Source: Thermothelomyces thermophilus ATCC 42464 (lineage: Eukaryota > Ascomycota > Sordariomycetes > Sordariales > Chaetomiaceae). Taken from it: a DNA stretch of 64,000 bases. The DNA is taken from NCBI RefSeq assembly GCF_000226095.1, contig NC_016475.1, positions 4,588,001-4,652,000 on the forward strand, read 5' to 3'. Numbering within the stretch: the first letter of the stretch is position 1; the number at the start of each line of letters is the position of its first letter. The position numbers and the translations under genes are program-made. The notes under the pieces were generated by a model that did no database searches, had not been told where the DNA came from, and saw nothing but the letters and a program-made list of their open reading frames with translations. Below are positions 46,433 to 61,338 of this stretch, one piece after another.

Positions 46433-48537
46433 AGCTCCCGAATTCGCAATTTCTTTTCGTCCGTGTGATAGAGGTAATCATTGCTCTAGCACAAGTCCTA
46501 TATATCTCGTCCGGTTCCGCAGTGCCTAGGCTAGGCTCGTCTTAGAACTATTATAATGCCTTCTAGATCGCGGGCTTCGATCTTCTAGAGTAATTCGGCC
46601 GCTCTGTTTCCTGCATCGTAGACCCATTCCACAGGGCGTAAGCTTCCGTCCTCATTTCCTTATCAGGTTGGCTAGTGATTGTTTTCGAATTTGTCGCGGA
46701 AGTGATATCGGCATTCGTATACCATACACTGGAACTAGGGCACTTGCGTATGTGCCTTGTGTTGAGGGTATAGTTGTGTAGCGTCGCCTAGGAGGTATTA
46801 GAATTCTTTCCCGAATCCTTCCTACTATATATAGGCCGTAGGTACTCTAGTGCTAATATAGGAATATTTCTTCTAGTAGCTTTCCTATATACGCTCGTCT
46901 TTTCCGTGGTTTATATATATAAACTAGTATTCTAAGTTCTGTACGTCATTGCTAAGTTGCTAATCGTTAAGATACTTGGCATAGCTATCAGGCCTATTAT
47001 ATATTATAGGCTATTCTCCTTTAAGGGCTTCTACGATATATTAGAGTTCCCTTATCTTATCCTTTATCTTATCGCTCTACTAGGCAAGTCGAGTCAAGTG
47101 CCTATCCTATTTATATAGTTCCGTGTTAAGTTAAAAAACTTCGTTATAGTACTATTCGATTTGTTCCTAGAGGAATAGAACATTAGGTCTAGGTCTTTCG
47201 ATTCCTTAGGTGTCAGTTGTCTACGATCTATCCTACCTCTATATAACTATAAAACCCTATTGACTTAAGGCTAGGAGAATCGAAATTGGTAGTACGTATT
47301 CTCCTGCCGTATCCTATTCGGCAAGACCTATCTCTGGGTCCGTAGTGACCAGTTCGGAGTACGGTGCTTATTCGTCTTTACCGTTACCGTTGTGTCCGAG
47401 ACTATCTATGTTACTATCCCTATCTTCGTAGCTCGTAGCCGCTACTTCGATAATGTCCTTAGTAGTTTCGTCGATAGCTGTAATTTCCTTTCTAAGGGCT
47501 AGTTTCTATTCTTTCTTCGGGCTCTGGCATTCTTACTTATAGTGCCCTTTCTTTCTATAGTTATAGTAGGTAACATTAGACTTGTCTTTAGTCGTCTTTT
47601 TCCGGTCTTGCTTCTACGCTATATCTATATCTATAGCTCTAAGGTATGTCCTATACGAGGTACTAACGTATACTTGTTTTTTCTTGTCATTAGCCTTAAC
47701 CGTAGTTCTGTTTATTTGACCTCATTTCTGCTACTCTTGTATATAGAGTTGATTATCGATCCTAATAGCCTACGTAATATATTTGTCTAGGGTTTTAGGC
47801 TAATCGTACTTATATAGCTTGTCTTTAACCTTTTCCTTTAGGCTATTATAGAACAATTATATTAACGCCTTATCATTAAGCTAAGACTTAAGTATGTCCT
47901 ATCTAAACTATACGGTATAGGAGGCTACTAACTTAGTCTATTAGAGATTAGCGAGTCTTTCTTACATATAAATCTTCTTATCTTTGTCGTTAAAAACTTT
48001 CTAAAGCTCTTCTTCGAAACGGTCATAAGATCGGAAGACTACCTATATAAACGTATCTCATTCGTCTTTGTCTTCCTTAGTGAGATAGTCATTCCACGTA
48101 GACTCAAACTATCTAAGTACCTTACCCTCTAGTCTCGTAGCTATGTAGAAGACTTTGGCTTTATCGTCTAGAAACTTGTCATCATTAAGCCAGAAGTAAG
48201 ATTAGAGGTTTATTAGGAATCCTATAAGATCTTCCTTAGTTCCTCTATATTTGCTAGGTAGTTCGATCTTGATACGCTTCGCTTTGGCGCCCTTAAGTAC
48301 CTCGATTTTAGTATAGGCCTCGTTGACTAACTTCTATAAGTACTTTTCACGATTCTCAAGTTCCTTAATTCGAGCTTAAGTAGCCTTGTCTCTCTGGTCT
48401 AACTCCTAGATCTGCTGCTAGAGTTGACCAAGCTAAGCGAGTAGCTATTTGGCCGTGACGTTAGTAGCCATGTCGATGTCAAGGTCGAAGTCACCTCTGT
48501 TCTAAACCATGATAGAACAAAGGGAGTAGTAACAACG

Positions 48538-48984
48538 TATAACGAACCTAACTTAGACTGCTTCTAAAAGGGTCTAGACAGAGGTAGATTGAGCAGGACA
48601 AGTAGGCAGGTTGTCTGAGGGATTCGGTGAAGCTAAAGGGTTTATAATAACACTAGAGTTATCTTTTATAATAATTAGCAATGCTTGGTATAAGTACTAT
48701 GATTATAATTGTTACTACTAGTAAACTCCTAGAGTCTACTATAATAAGTGACTAGCTAGCTATATATATATAATTGTCTGTCCCTCTTTAATAGTTATTA
48801 CTAGTACCATTTCTCCTTTCACTCTGTGACTCCGTGTCGTCGACAGTGACATGTTATTATCACTAGTAAAGACCTTGGTCTTGGTGGTAATAATTTTCTA
48901 ATTGGTCCGTCAAGTGATTGGCTGTCGGAATGTCCCACGTCCTGGCTGTAGCCTGTCAGGCCGTCTATGTGCTTATCTGTGACA
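48538..48984 (-). repeat. 5' LTR of E2 (class A)
   Basis: 447 bp in reverse orientation, TATAACGAAC to CTGTGACA. Next to it on the lower-coordinate side is the element's PBS copy (complement of AGTAGTAACAA), which again matches a site inside this LTR. Confidence 0.92.
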
Positions 48985-51900
48985 TTGAACTACCTAGCAA
49001 ATATAGAGGAACTAAGGAGGACCTTGTAGGATTCCTAATAAACCTCTAATCCTACTTTCGGCTTAATAATAATAAGTTTCTAGATAATAAAGCTAAAGTC
49101 CTTTATATAGCTATAAGACTAGAGGGCAAGGTACTTAGATAGTTTAAGCCTATATAAAATGATTATCTTACTAAGGAAGATGAAGACGACTAAGATACGT
49201 TTACGTAGGTAGTCTTTCGATCTTATAACTATTTTAAAGAAGAGCTTTAGAAGGTTTTTAGTGATAAAGATAAGAAGATTTATATATAAGAAAGACTTAC
49301 TAATCTCCGATAGACTAAGTTAGTAGCCTCTTATGCTATATAGTTTAGATAGAATATATTTAAGTCTTAGCTTAATAATAAAGCATTAATATAATTATTC
49401 TATAACGGCTTAAAGGAAAAGGTTAAAGATAAGTTATATAAGTATAATTAGCCTAAGACTCCAGATAAATATATTATATAGGCTATTAGAATCGATAATT
49501 AACTCTATATATAGAAGTAGTAGAAATAAGGTCAAATAAATAGAACTATAGTTAAGGCTAATAATAAGAAAAAGCAAGCATACGTTAGTACCTTGTATAA
49601 GATATACCCTAGAGCTATAGATATTAATATAATATAAAAGTAGGACTAGAAGAAGACAACTAAAGATAAGTCTAATATTACTTACTATAACTATAGAAAG
49701 AAAGGGCACTATAAGTAAGAATATCAAAGCCTAAAGAAAGAGTAAAAGACAGTCCCTAGAAAGGAAATTATAGCTATCGATAAAACTACCAAGGATGTCA
49801 TCGAAGTAGCGGCTATAAGCTATAAAGATAGGGGCAGTGATACAGATAGTCTCGGACACGATGGCAATAATAAAGACGAATAAGCACTATACTCCGAACT
49901 AGTCATTGTAGACCTAGAGACAGGTCTTGCCGAATAGGATACGGTAGAAGAGTATATATTGCTAATTTCGATTTTCCTAGCCTTAAGGTAGTAGGGTTTC
50001 ATAGTTATATAGAGGCAGGATGGATTGTAGATAACTGATACCTAAGGAATCGAAAGACCTAGACCTAATATTCTATTCCTCTAGGAATAAATCGAATAGT
50101 ACTATGATGAAGTTTTCTAACTTAATATAGAACTATATAAATGGGATAGACGCTTGATTTGACTTACCTAGTAGAGTAATAAGATAAGGGACGAAACAAA
50201 GGAACTCTGATGTATTATAGAAACTATTAAAGGAAGATAGCCTATAATATATAATAGGCCTAATAGCTATGCTAAGTACCTTAACGACTAGTAACTTAGT
50301 AATGATATATAGAATCTAGAATACTAGTTTATATGTATAAACTATAGAAAAGATAAGTATATATAGGGAAGCTATTAGAAGAAATACTCCTACTATAGTA
50401 TTAGAGTACCTATAGTCTATATATAATGGGAAGGATTTAGGAAAGAATTCTAATACCTCTTAGGTAACGCTATATAACTATATCCTCGATACGAGGCATA
50501 TATACAAGTGCCCTAGTTCTAATATATAGTATATAGATGCTAATACTACTTCTATAATAAATTCGAAAACAATCACTAGCCGACCTAACAAGGAAATGAG
50601 GATAGAAGCTTACACCCTATAGAATAGGTCCATAATACAGGAAATAAAGCGGCCGAATTGCTCTAGAAGATCGAAGCCTACAATCTAGAAGGCATTACGA
50701 TAGTTCTAAGATAAGCCTGGCCTAGGCACTACGGAATAGGGCGAGATATATAGGACTCGTGCTAGAGCAACGATTATCTCTATTACACAGACGAAAAGAA
50801 ATCGTGAATTTGGGAGCTTTAGATAAAGCTATAGTATATATAATAAGAAGTAGAATAGACTTAATAGTAGAAAGCCGTAAGTATTTAATGGCTTATAGAA
50901 ATAAGCACGATTGACAAAGCTATTATTAGCTAAATAACCAAAGAGATTAACACTAACCTAGAAAACGGGTTAGGGCCCTTTAAGAGGCCTAGAAACTATT
51001 AATACCTATATAGCAGCGAGTAATAGCATAGTATAGGAGGAACTAGCGTAAGAGACCACTATATCGAGACCTCCTAGCAGAAATATAGAAAATTGCCGTA
51101 ATCTTTAGACGACGGCAGCAAGACAAGCGACTATAGATAATAGTATAATAGAAATAGTACGAAATGCTTGTACTAGTAGATAGTAGAGCAGAGATAAACC
51201 TAATTTCGCCGACGCTTGTAAATTAGCTATAGATACCCTAGAGAATGAAGCAGAAGTATAGTATAATTAAAGGGCCATTTCTAATATAATAGGTATATAA
51301 GGAGACTAAACTAATTAATATTACTATAATAGGAAAGACTATAGTAGTTATATTTAGTATTATGGATATAGGTAACGATAAAGATATAATATTAGGGTTA
51401 CTATAGTATAAAGACTACGACCTAGACATTAGCTAGAAGAATGGTAGCTACCTATAACCCTGAACAGAGTTATATTTGACTAGCAAGATAGGGAGTACGT
51501 AAGGATCGTAAGCAGATAATGCTTAAGAGAAGGTATATCTTATAGATCTACCGCAAGAGACGGACAGTGGTAGGTAGACTACTACGGACTCTAGAAGAAG
51601 CGGTATAACGATACTAACGTTACAATAGGAAGAACGAGCTAAACCACTAATAGCTATTCTCTCCGTTAACAAATACAGAGCACTACAATTAGAGCAATAG
51701 GTTAAGATAGGAGAAATTGCTAGTATCGCTATAGATAGAACCAAGTTTGTATACTATTAGAAAACCGAGAGACGAGACAAGACTAGGGAAGTACCGAAGG
51801 AATACAAAGGACACCTAGCATTTAAACCGAAATATCTAGAAGGACTACTAGAACACGGCCTATAGGATTACAAGATCAAGCTTAAAGAAGGAGTATAACT

Positions 51901-53715
51901 AAAGTTCTTTAAGATCTATTATATAAGCTAGACTTAAAACGAAGAACTTAAGCAATATTTAGAGGAGAACCTTTGAAAAGGATATATCTATCTATTAACA
52001 TCGTTAATAGACTACCTAGTCCTATTTATACCTAAGAAAGACAGAAAGCTATGGTTATATATTAACTATTAGTAACTTAACAAACAGACTATGAAAAACT
52101 AATACCTGTTACCGTTAATCTTATAGCTCCGAGATTAGTTAGTAGGAGCCTAATATTTTACGTGTCTTGACTTGCTATTAGCCTATAACTATATATAGAT
52201 TAAAGAAGGCGACGAGTGAAAAACGGCCTTTAGGATACCTTATAGCCATTATAAGTACCTTGTTATGCCATTCGGACTTACAAACGTACTAGTAACGTTT
52301 TAAGCTCTGATTAATCAAGCTATCCGACCCTTTCTTAACAAATTTATGGTATATTATCTTAACGACATACTTATCTTCTCTAAGACGATAGACAAACACC
52401 GGAAGTATGTAAAAGCAGTGCTAGACACGCTATACACGTATAAACTATTAGTTAACAAAGAAAAGAGTAAATTCTACGTTAGGAAAACGGTATTTTTAGG
52501 ATACGAAATATCTCTAGGACAAATTCGGATAGAACCTTCAAAGGTTAAAGCCATTAAGAATTGGCTATAACTAACATTAGTTACGGAAGTACGAAGCTTT
52601 ATTAGATTTATAAACTTCTACCAAATGTTTATTAGGAACTTTAGAGTGATTATACGACCTTTATATAAACTTACAAAGAAGAACGCTAAATTCTAATGGA
52701 AAGAATAGTATAAGTAAGCATTTATATAGATCTATAATACTATTACCAAAGATCTAGTACTAGTATTACCAAATCCTAAGAAGCCATTTAAGGTAGAAAC
52801 GGACGCTTTAGACTATGCCATTAGAGGACAATTAGAATAACAAGATAAACAAGGAAAGCTATATCCTATAGCCTTCTTTTTAAAGAAGCTCGATAGACTA
52901 TATCTTAATTATCTAATCTATAACAAGGAACTACTTATAATTATTAAAGCTTTCAAGGAATAGCGACCATACCTTAGTAATACAATTAAACTAGTATAAG
53001 TATATATAGACTATAAGAATTTGTAATACTTTATAACGACAAAGGAGCTTAACAGACAATAAATACAATAGGCAGAATTCCTCGCGGAATTCAACTTTGA
53101 GATCTATTACAAGAAGGGCAAAGAGAACATACAAACGGACATCTTAAGCCGACGAACGGATTATATAGAAGGATGAACGGAAACAATACTACCGTTGTTC
53201 AAGGAACGAATAGACGGAATGCTATATTACGAAACGTAGACACCTGTAGAAGATGATTTACTTGACTTGTTCCTAGAATATTACGTAATCTTTTAAGAAG
53301 AAAGGATTAATAAGACATAGTATCAAGTAGCACCCGGACTAGTAATACCTAACGGAGTAAAAGAAAGAGATAGGAAACTCTAGTACTAAGGCAAAGCATA
53401 TATCCACGATAGGGATTAATAGCTATGAATGATTTGAGAACTCTATAAGTCGAAACTTAGAGGATATAAAGGAGTTACAAAGACTATTATACAAGTTAGG
53501 AAATACTACGACTTTCTATAGTTAACGGTATAAGTTAAGGAAGTTATATAAAATTACGATATTTACAATCGAAGCAAAACGGCACGATATAAGCCGTATA
53601 GGCTACTTTAGCCACTGCTAATAGCTAACAAACTATAGAGTTTAATTATAATAGACTTTATTATAAAGCTATTAGAATCTAAGGACACGGCTATAGGAGT
53701 AATCTATAATAGTAT

Positions 53716-54163
53716 TATGACGAACCCAGCTCAGACTTCTTCTAAAAGGGTTCAGACGAAGGTAGATTAAGCAGGACAGGCAGGCAGGTCGTCTAAGGGA
53801 TTCGGTAAAGCCAAAGGGTTCATAACAACACTTAGAGTTATTTCTTATAGTAATTAGCAATACTTAGTATAAGTACTGTAATTATAATTATTACCACTGG
53901 TAAACTCCTAGAGTCTACTATAATGAGTGACTAGCTAGCTATATATATACAATTATCTATCTCTCTTCAATAGTTATCACTAGTACTATTTCTCCTTTCA
54001 CTCTATAATCCCACGTTGTCGATGGTAACATGTTATTATCACTAGTGAAGACCTTGGTCTTGGCAGTGATAATCTTCTGATTAGTCCGTCAAGTGATTGG
54101 CTATCGGAATGTCCCATGTCCTGGCTACAGCCTGCCGGGCCGTCTATATGCTTATCCGTGACA
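53716..54163 (-). repeat. 3' LTR of E4 (class A)
   Basis: 448 bp, reverse orientation, TATGACGAAC to CCGTGACA; pairs with 60891-61338 by transitions only, as far as read. Confidence 0.93.
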
Positions 54164-54290
54164 CGATGCCCCTCCTTCAAGGCTTTTGACCTAAAAGCCC
54201 TCTTAGGCCGTTTTAAATAGCGCTAATAACCCTTTGCTTGTAAGTACTATATTCTTCCTGTTTCTGTGTTATAGTTGCTATGTTAACAAA

Positions 54291-54920
54291 ATGCCGATAG
54301 AGAAATAGAAGTCGCATTCTACATGTTACTATGCTTCCCTTGCTTAGAATATTGCTAAGAACGGTTTTGTCGTTATGCCTTGCTCTTAGTGCGCGTTACA
54401 AGGCCTTGTCTGCAAAATGATCGTGTATACGAAGCGTTGCGAAGCCTACGTTCGTTAAGGTCGTTCTTACGATAGCTCTAGCATACTACTTTCTTCCTGT
54501 AAGCGCGTCTTTTTTTTTTTTAAATATAATTCCTAATGTTCGTTCTAATAGATCGTATTCTCTAGGAGCAGTGTTATATCAAGGATGCTAAACGTCGTAC
54601 CGAACTTGAGCTAGATAAATCTTAACGCCATCTAGAAGAAGCCTAGTATAAGTTGTCCGAAAAGCTTATACGGCTCCGGCGTCTTCGTCAGTAGAAGGAG
54701 TTTTTGGTAGAGAAAGGTACCAATATAGTGGCGCGTAGTCTATCGACCTTGGACGAGTTAGAAGAGGTTAAGCGGCAAGAGGCGCCTGCTATGCCCTCGT
54801 CACAGATTAATAATGCTGTCAATGCTATTGACTAGGGCGCCGTCTTTGGTTCTGTCCTAGGTTTTCCTTTAGTTGATCCGGGTTCTGCTAGTAGAACTGT
54901 TCTAGTTTCTTAGGGCAGCT
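54291..54920 (+). pseudogene. Antisense accessory frame of E4 (broken)
   Basis: Same position and order as in E2: a Cys-containing first part, a T-rich intron-like tract at about 54,510-54,570, then a Leu/Arg/Glu-rich helical part and an acidic end. It reads away from the 3' LTR on the strand opposite to pol. Broken; extent approximate. Confidence 0.58.
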
Positions 54921-57900
54921 TAAATTCTTGACTAGTTCCTATAAGTTGTCTTCTAGTCCGAAATCGAGCTACTTGACTAGGTACTATAGTTCCCTGTTGA
55001 TAATACGTAAATCTAGAATTTCTTCGACATCCTATTCTTCCTCTTTGTCCTCTGCTTCGATATATATAGTAACCTTGGCGTTTTTTGGTGCTAGTTCGAG
55101 AAGTAAAATATGAAAAACATCTATCTATAGTTATATAGATGACGGTAACGATAGTCGATAGTTAGATGTCGAAATTCGTTCTTTGATAATAAAGGGTCTG
55201 ACCTTCTTAAAGTCTAGCTTTGTGCTTGGTCGTTTGGTTTGTAAGTTCTATATAACTAGGTAGACTTTGTCTCCCCTCTCTAGGCAAGGTCCCTTGAGCC
55301 TATATTTGTCGTAGTAGTTCTTTATTCTAGTTCTAACAAACTTAAGTTCGTTTTTGAGTTTCTCGTATACCATGTACATTTGTTTTACTTTAACTACTGC
55401 TCTTGGCACTATGACCTCTAGTCCTTGCCTAAGGTCTGCTTTATATCTGTAGTTTGTAAAGAACGGTGTAACTTTGGTCGTTTCTATTGGCGTCGTATTA
55501 TAAGCAAGTTATACCGTTAGTAATAGCATAACCTAATCGTCTTACTAGTAGTTAACGTAAGAGCGGAGGTACTACTTAATAACTTGGTTTAGTTGCTCTG
55601 TTTGTCCGTTAGTCTATAGGTAATATGCCGTTAATAGCTTACTATTGACGCCTAATCGTTACATTAATGCTTGCCAGAACTTCGATACGAACTTAATGTC
55701 TCTATCGGTAATCCATTCCTATAGCCAAGCATATACTAATACGACTTGCCGATAGATCATGTCTACTAGCTATTCCGCTATCTAGGACTCCTTATAGGGA
55801 AAGAAATATACCCACTTAGTCAGGCAATCTACTATAGTAAGAATACTATTATAGGTCACTCCTATAGCTATGTCCTTAGATTCTAGCAGCTTCGTAATGA
55901 AGTCTATTATAACTAAACTCTATAGTTTGTCGGCTATTAGTAGTAGCTAAAGTAGCCTATACAGCTTATATCGTACTGTTTTGCTTCGATTACAGATGTC
56001 ATAGCTCTATACGACTTCCTTAACTCGTATCGTTAACTATAGAAAGTCATAGTATTTCTTGACTTATACGACAGTCTTCATGACTCCTTTATATCCTCCG
56101 AGTTTTGATTCGTAGAGTTCTCGAATCATTCACAGCTATTGATCTTTGTCATAGATATACGCTTTGCCTCGGTACTAGAGTTTCCCATCTTTTTCTTCCA
56201 CTTTGTCAGGTACCGCTAGTCCAGGTATTGCTTGATACTATGCCTCGTTAATCCTTTCTTCTCGAAAGATTGTATAACATTCTAGGAACGAGTCGAGTAG
56301 GTCATCTTCTACGGGTATCTATGTTTCGTGATGTAGCGTTCCGTCTATTCGTTCCTTGAATAACGGTAGCATTGTTTCCATTTGTCCTTCCGTATGATCC
56401 GTTCGTCGGCTTAAGGCGTCCGCTTGTACATTCTCTTTGCCCTTCTTATAGCAGATCTTAAAGTTAAATTCTATAAGGAATTCTGCCTATTGTATTTGTC
56501 ATCCGTTAAGTTCTTTTATCGTTATAAAGTATCGTAAATTCTTATAATCTATATATACTTATACTAGTTTAATTATACCACTAAGGTATAGTCACTATTC
56601 CTTAAAAGCTTCGATAATCACAAGTAGTTCCTTGTTGTAGATCGGATAATTGAGACATAGTCTATCGAGCTTCTTTAAAAAGAAGGCTATAGGATGTAAC
56701 TTCCCTTGTTCGTCTCGTTATCCTAATTGTCCTCCGATAGCGTAGTCTAAAGCGTCCGTTTCTACCTTAAATAGCTTCTTAGGGTCTAGTAGCACTAGTA
56801 CTAGATCTTTAGTAATAGCGTTACGGATCTATATAAATGCTTACTTATGTTACTCTTCCTATTAGAATTTAGTATTCTTCTTAGTAAGTTTGTATAAAGG
56901 TTGTACGATCGCTCTAAAGTTCCTAATAAACATCTAGTAGAAATTTGCAAATCCGATAAAGCTTTATACTTCCGTGACTAACGTCGGTCGTAGCTAATTC
57001 TTGATAGCTTCAATCTTTGAAGGTTCTATCCGGATTTGTCCTAGGGATATTTCGTATCCTAAAAACACCGTCTTCCTAATATGGAATTCGCTCTTTTCCT
57101 TGTTAACTAATAGCTTGTATACGTGTAACACATCTAGTACTACTCTTATGTGCTTCCGGTGTTTGTCTATCATTTTAGAGAAGATAAGTATATTGTCGAG
57201 ATAACATACCGCAAATTTGTCGAGAAAGGATCGGATAGCTTGATCAATTAGGGCTTAGAACGTTGCCGGCGTGTTTATAAGTCTAAATAGCATGACAAGG
57301 TACTTGTAGTGGCTATAGGGTATCCTAAAGGCCGTTTTCCACTTGTCGCCTTCTTTGATCTGTATATAGTTATAGGCCGATGGCAAATTAAGACGTGTAA
57401 AATATTAGGCTCTTGCTAACTAATCTCGGAGCCGTAAGATTAGCAGTAACAGGTATCGGTTTTTTATAGTCTGTTTGTTAAATTGCTAATAGTCGACGTA
57501 TAACTATAGCTTTCCATCTTTCTTAGGTATAAATAGGATTAGGTAGCCTACTAGCGATATCGACAGGCAAATATATCTTCTTCAAAGGTTCTCCTCCAAA
57601 TATTACTTAAGTTCTTTATTCTATATCTAGCTCGTATAGTAGATCTTAAAGAACTTTAGTTATACTCCTTCCTTAAGCTTGATCTCGTAATCCCATGGGC
57701 CATATTCTGGTAATCCTTCTAGATACTTTAGTTTAAATGCTAGGTGTCCTTTATATTTCTTTAGTACTTCCCTAGTCTTGTCTCGTTTCTCGACTTTCTA
57801 ATAGTATACAAACTTAGTTCCGTCTATAGCAATACTAGCAATTTCTTCTATCTCAACCTACTACTCCAATTACAATGCTCTATATTTATCAATAGAGAGA

Positions 57901-60890
57901 ACAGCTATCGGCGGTTTAGCTTATTTCTCCTGTCGCAACATCGGTGTCGTTATACTGCTTCTTCTAGAGTCTATAGTAGTCTGCCTGCCACTGTCCGTCT
58001 CTTATGGTAGATCTATAGGATATGCCTTCCCCTAAGCATCGTCTACTTGCGATCCTTACACGCTTCCTATCTCGCTAGTCGAATATGACTCCGTTTGGGG
58101 TCGTAGGTAGCTACCATTCTTCTAGCTAATGTCTGGGTTGTAATCTTTATACTATAGTAACCCTAATATTATATCTTTGTCATTGCCTATATTTATAATG
58201 CTAAATATGACTACTATAGTTTTCCTTACTATAGTAATATTAATCGGTTCGGTCTCTCTATATACCTATTATGTCGGAAATGGCCCTTTGACTATGCTAT
58301 ACTTTTACTTCATTCTCTAGGGTATCTATAGCTAATTTACAAGTGTCGGCGAAATCAGGTTTATCTCTACTCCACTATCCACTAGTACAAGCATTTCGTA
58401 CTATTCCCATTATACTATTGTCTATAGTCGCTTATCTTGCCGCCGTTGTCCAAAAATTGCGGCGATTTCCCATGTTTCTGCCGGGAGGTCTCGATATAGT
58501 AGTTTCTTACACCAGTTCCTCCTATACTGCGCTACCACTCACCACTACACGGGCATTAATGGTTTTCGGGCCCCTCAAAGGGCCCTAACCCGTTTCCTAG
58601 GTTAGTACTAACCTCTTCGGTTATTCGGCTAATAGTGGCTTCGTCAATTATGCTTATTTCTATAAGCTATTAAGTGCTTATAGCTTCCTACCATTAGGTC
58701 TATTCTACTTTTCGTCGTATATGCTATAGCTTCGTCTAAAGCTCCTAGATCCGCGATTTCTTTTTGTCCGCGTAATAGAGGCAATTGTTGCTCTAGCACG
58801 AGTCCTATATGTCTCGTCCGGTTCCGTAGTACCTAGGCTAGGCTTATCTTGGAACTATCATAATGCCTTCTAGATCGTGGGCTTCGATTTTCTAGAGCAA
58901 TTCGGCTGCTCTATTTCCTATATCATAGACCTATTCTACAGGGCGGAGGCTTCTGTCCTTATTTCCTTGTCGGGTCAGCTAGTGATTATTTTCGAATTTG
59001 TTGTGAAAGTGGTATCGGCATTCGTGTGCTATACACTAGAACCAGGGCACTTGTATATATGCCTCGTATCGTAGGTACAGTTATATAGCATTGCCTAGAA
59101 GGTATTAGAACTCTTTTTCAAATCCTTCCCACTATATGTAGGCCGTAGGTACTCTAATGCTAAGGTAGGAGTGTTTCTTCTAATAGTTTTCCTATATACG
59201 TTCGTTTTTTCCACAGTTTATACATATAAACTAGTACTTAGGGTTCCATACGTCATAGCTAAGTTACTAATCGTCAGAATACTCAGTATAGCTATTAGAC
59301 CTATTATATACTATAGGCTATTCCCCTTTAATAGTTTCTATAATACATTAGAGTTTCCTTATCTTGTCCCTTATCTTATCACTTTACTAGGTAAGTCAAA
59401 TCAAGCGTCCATCCCATTCGCGTAGTTCTGTATTAAGCTAGAAAACTTCGTTATAATACTATTCGATTTGTTCCTAGAGGAATAGAACATTAGGTCCGGG
59501 TCTTTCGATTCCTTAGGTATCGGTTGTCTATAATCTATCCTACCTCTACGTGACCATGAAACCCTACTATCTCAAGGCTAGGAGAATCGAAACTAGCGGT
59601 ACATATTCTCCTACCATGTCCTATTCGGCGAGACTTGTCTCTGGGTCTATAGTGACTAGTTCGGAGTACGGTGCTTGTTCGTCTTTACTATTGTCATCAT
59701 GTCTAAGACTATCTATATCACTGCCCCTGTCTTTATAGCTTGTGGCTACTACTTTGATAATATCCTTAGTGTTTTCGTCGATAGCTATAATTTCCTTTCT
59801 AGGGACTAGTTTCTAGTCTTTCCTTAGGCTTTAACATTCTCGTTTATAGTATCCTTTCTTTCTATAGTTATAGTAAGTAACGTTAGACTTATCTTTAGCT
59901 GTCTTCTTCTTATCCTACTTCTATGCTACGTCTATATCTATAGCTCTAGGGTACGTCCTGTATAAGGTACTAATATACACTCGCTTTTTCTTGTTGTTAG
60001 CCTTAACCGCGGTTCTATTCATTTGTCCTTGTTTCTACTACTCTTGTATATAGAGTCGGTCATCGATTTTAATGGCCTATACGATATATTTGTCCAGGGT
60101 CTTAGGCTAATCATACTTATATAGCTCGTCTTTAACCTTTTCCTTTAAGCTATTATAGAATAGTTATATTAATGCCTTGTCGTTAAGCTAAGACTTGAAC
60201 ATGTCCTATCTAAACTATATAGTATAGAAGGCTACTAACTTGGTCTGTCGGAGATTAGTAAGTCTTTCTTATATATAAATCTTCTCGTCTTTGTTACTAA
60301 AAACCTTCTAAAGCTCTTCTTCGAAACGGTCGTAAAATCAGAAGACTATCTACGTAAACGCGTCTCGGTCGTCTTTGTCTTCCTTAGTAAGATAGTCATT
60401 CTATATAGGCTCGAACTATTCAAGTGCCTTACCCTCTAATCTCGTAGCTATATAGAGAACTTTGGCTTTGTCGTCTAGAAACTTGTCGTTATTAAGCTGG
60501 AAGTAGGATTAGAGGTTTATTAGGAATCTTACAAGATCTTCCTTAGTTCCTCTGTATTTACCAGGTAGTTCGATCTTGATACGGCTCCTTAGTTCCTCTG
60601 TATTTACCAGGTAGTTCGATCTTGATACGGCTCGCTTTGGCAGTCTCGAGCGCTTTGATTTTGGTATAGGCCTCGTTAACCAGTTTCTATAAGTACTTTT
60701 CGCCGTTCTCGAGTTCCTTAATTCGGGCTTAAGTAACCTTATCTCTCTAGTCTAACTCCTAGATCCGCTGCTAGAGTTAACCAAGCTAGGTAAGCAGCTA
60801 TTCGGCCGTAACGTTAGTAGCTATATCGATATCGAGGTCGAGGTTACCTCTGTTCTAAACTATAATAGAACAAAGGGAGTGGTAATAACG

Positions 60891-61338
60891 TATAACGAAC
60901 CTAGCTTAGACTTCTTCTAAAAGGGTTCAGACGAAGGTAGATTAAGCGGGACAGGTAGGCAGGTCGTCTAAGGGATTCGGTAAAGCTAAAGGGTTTATAA
61001 CAACACTTAGAGTTATTTCTTATAGTAATTAGCAATGCTTAGTATAAGTACTATGATTATGATTATTACTACTGGTAAACTCCTAGAGTCCATTATAACG
61101 AGTGACTAGCTAGCTATATATATATAATTATCTATCCCTCTTTAATAGTTATTACTAGTACTATTTCTCCTTTTACTCTGTGATCCTGTGTTGTCGACGG
61201 TGACATGTTATTATCACTAGTGAAGACCTTAGTCTTGGCAGTGATAATCTTCTGATTGGTCTATCAAGTGATTAGCTGTCAGAATGTCCCGCGTCCTGGC
61301 TATAGCCTGCCGGGCCGTCTATGTGCTTATCCGTGACA
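60891..61338 (-). repeat. 5' LTR of E4 (class A)
   Basis: 448 bp, reverse orientation. The adjoining internal sequence carries the PBS copy whose complement AGTGGTAATAA matches the LTR-internal site, allowing for RIP transitions. Confidence 0.92.

Larger units (their letters stand above)
33773..48984 (-). mobile_element. E2: chromovirus, class A LTR, inserted in E3 gag and split by E1; broken
   Basis: Ty3/Gypsy chromovirus fossil in minus orientation. Own DNA is 33773-38821 and 46438-48984, about 7.6 kb, so it looks full length apart from E1. The flanks TCGAA (33768-33772) and TTGAA (48985-48989) are a 5-bp target duplication with one transition. From low to high coordinates: 3' LTR, antisense accessory frame (+, about 34,346-34,990), chromodomain and integrase (about 35,000-36,400), RNase H and reverse transcriptase (about 36,500-37,850), protease (about 38,200-38,520), E1, gag (about 47,000-48,510), 5' LTR. 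Many breaks. Confidence 0.9.
53716..61338 (-). mobile_element. E4: chromovirus, class A LTR, inserted in E3 integrase; full length but broken
   Basis: Ty3/Gypsy chromovirus fossil, 7,623 bp, minus orientation, bounded by the perfect duplication AGTAT (53711-53715 and 61339-61343). E3 integrase sequence resumes exactly after it. From low to high: 3' LTR 53716-54163; antisense accessory frame (+) about 54,291-54,920; chromodomain and integrase about 54,930-56,330; RNase H and reverse transcriptase about 56,400-57,750; protease about 58,100-58,440; linker; gag about 59,750-60,870; 5' LTR 60891-61338. Domains are all present in order and recognisable, with tens of breaks. Confidence 0.93.
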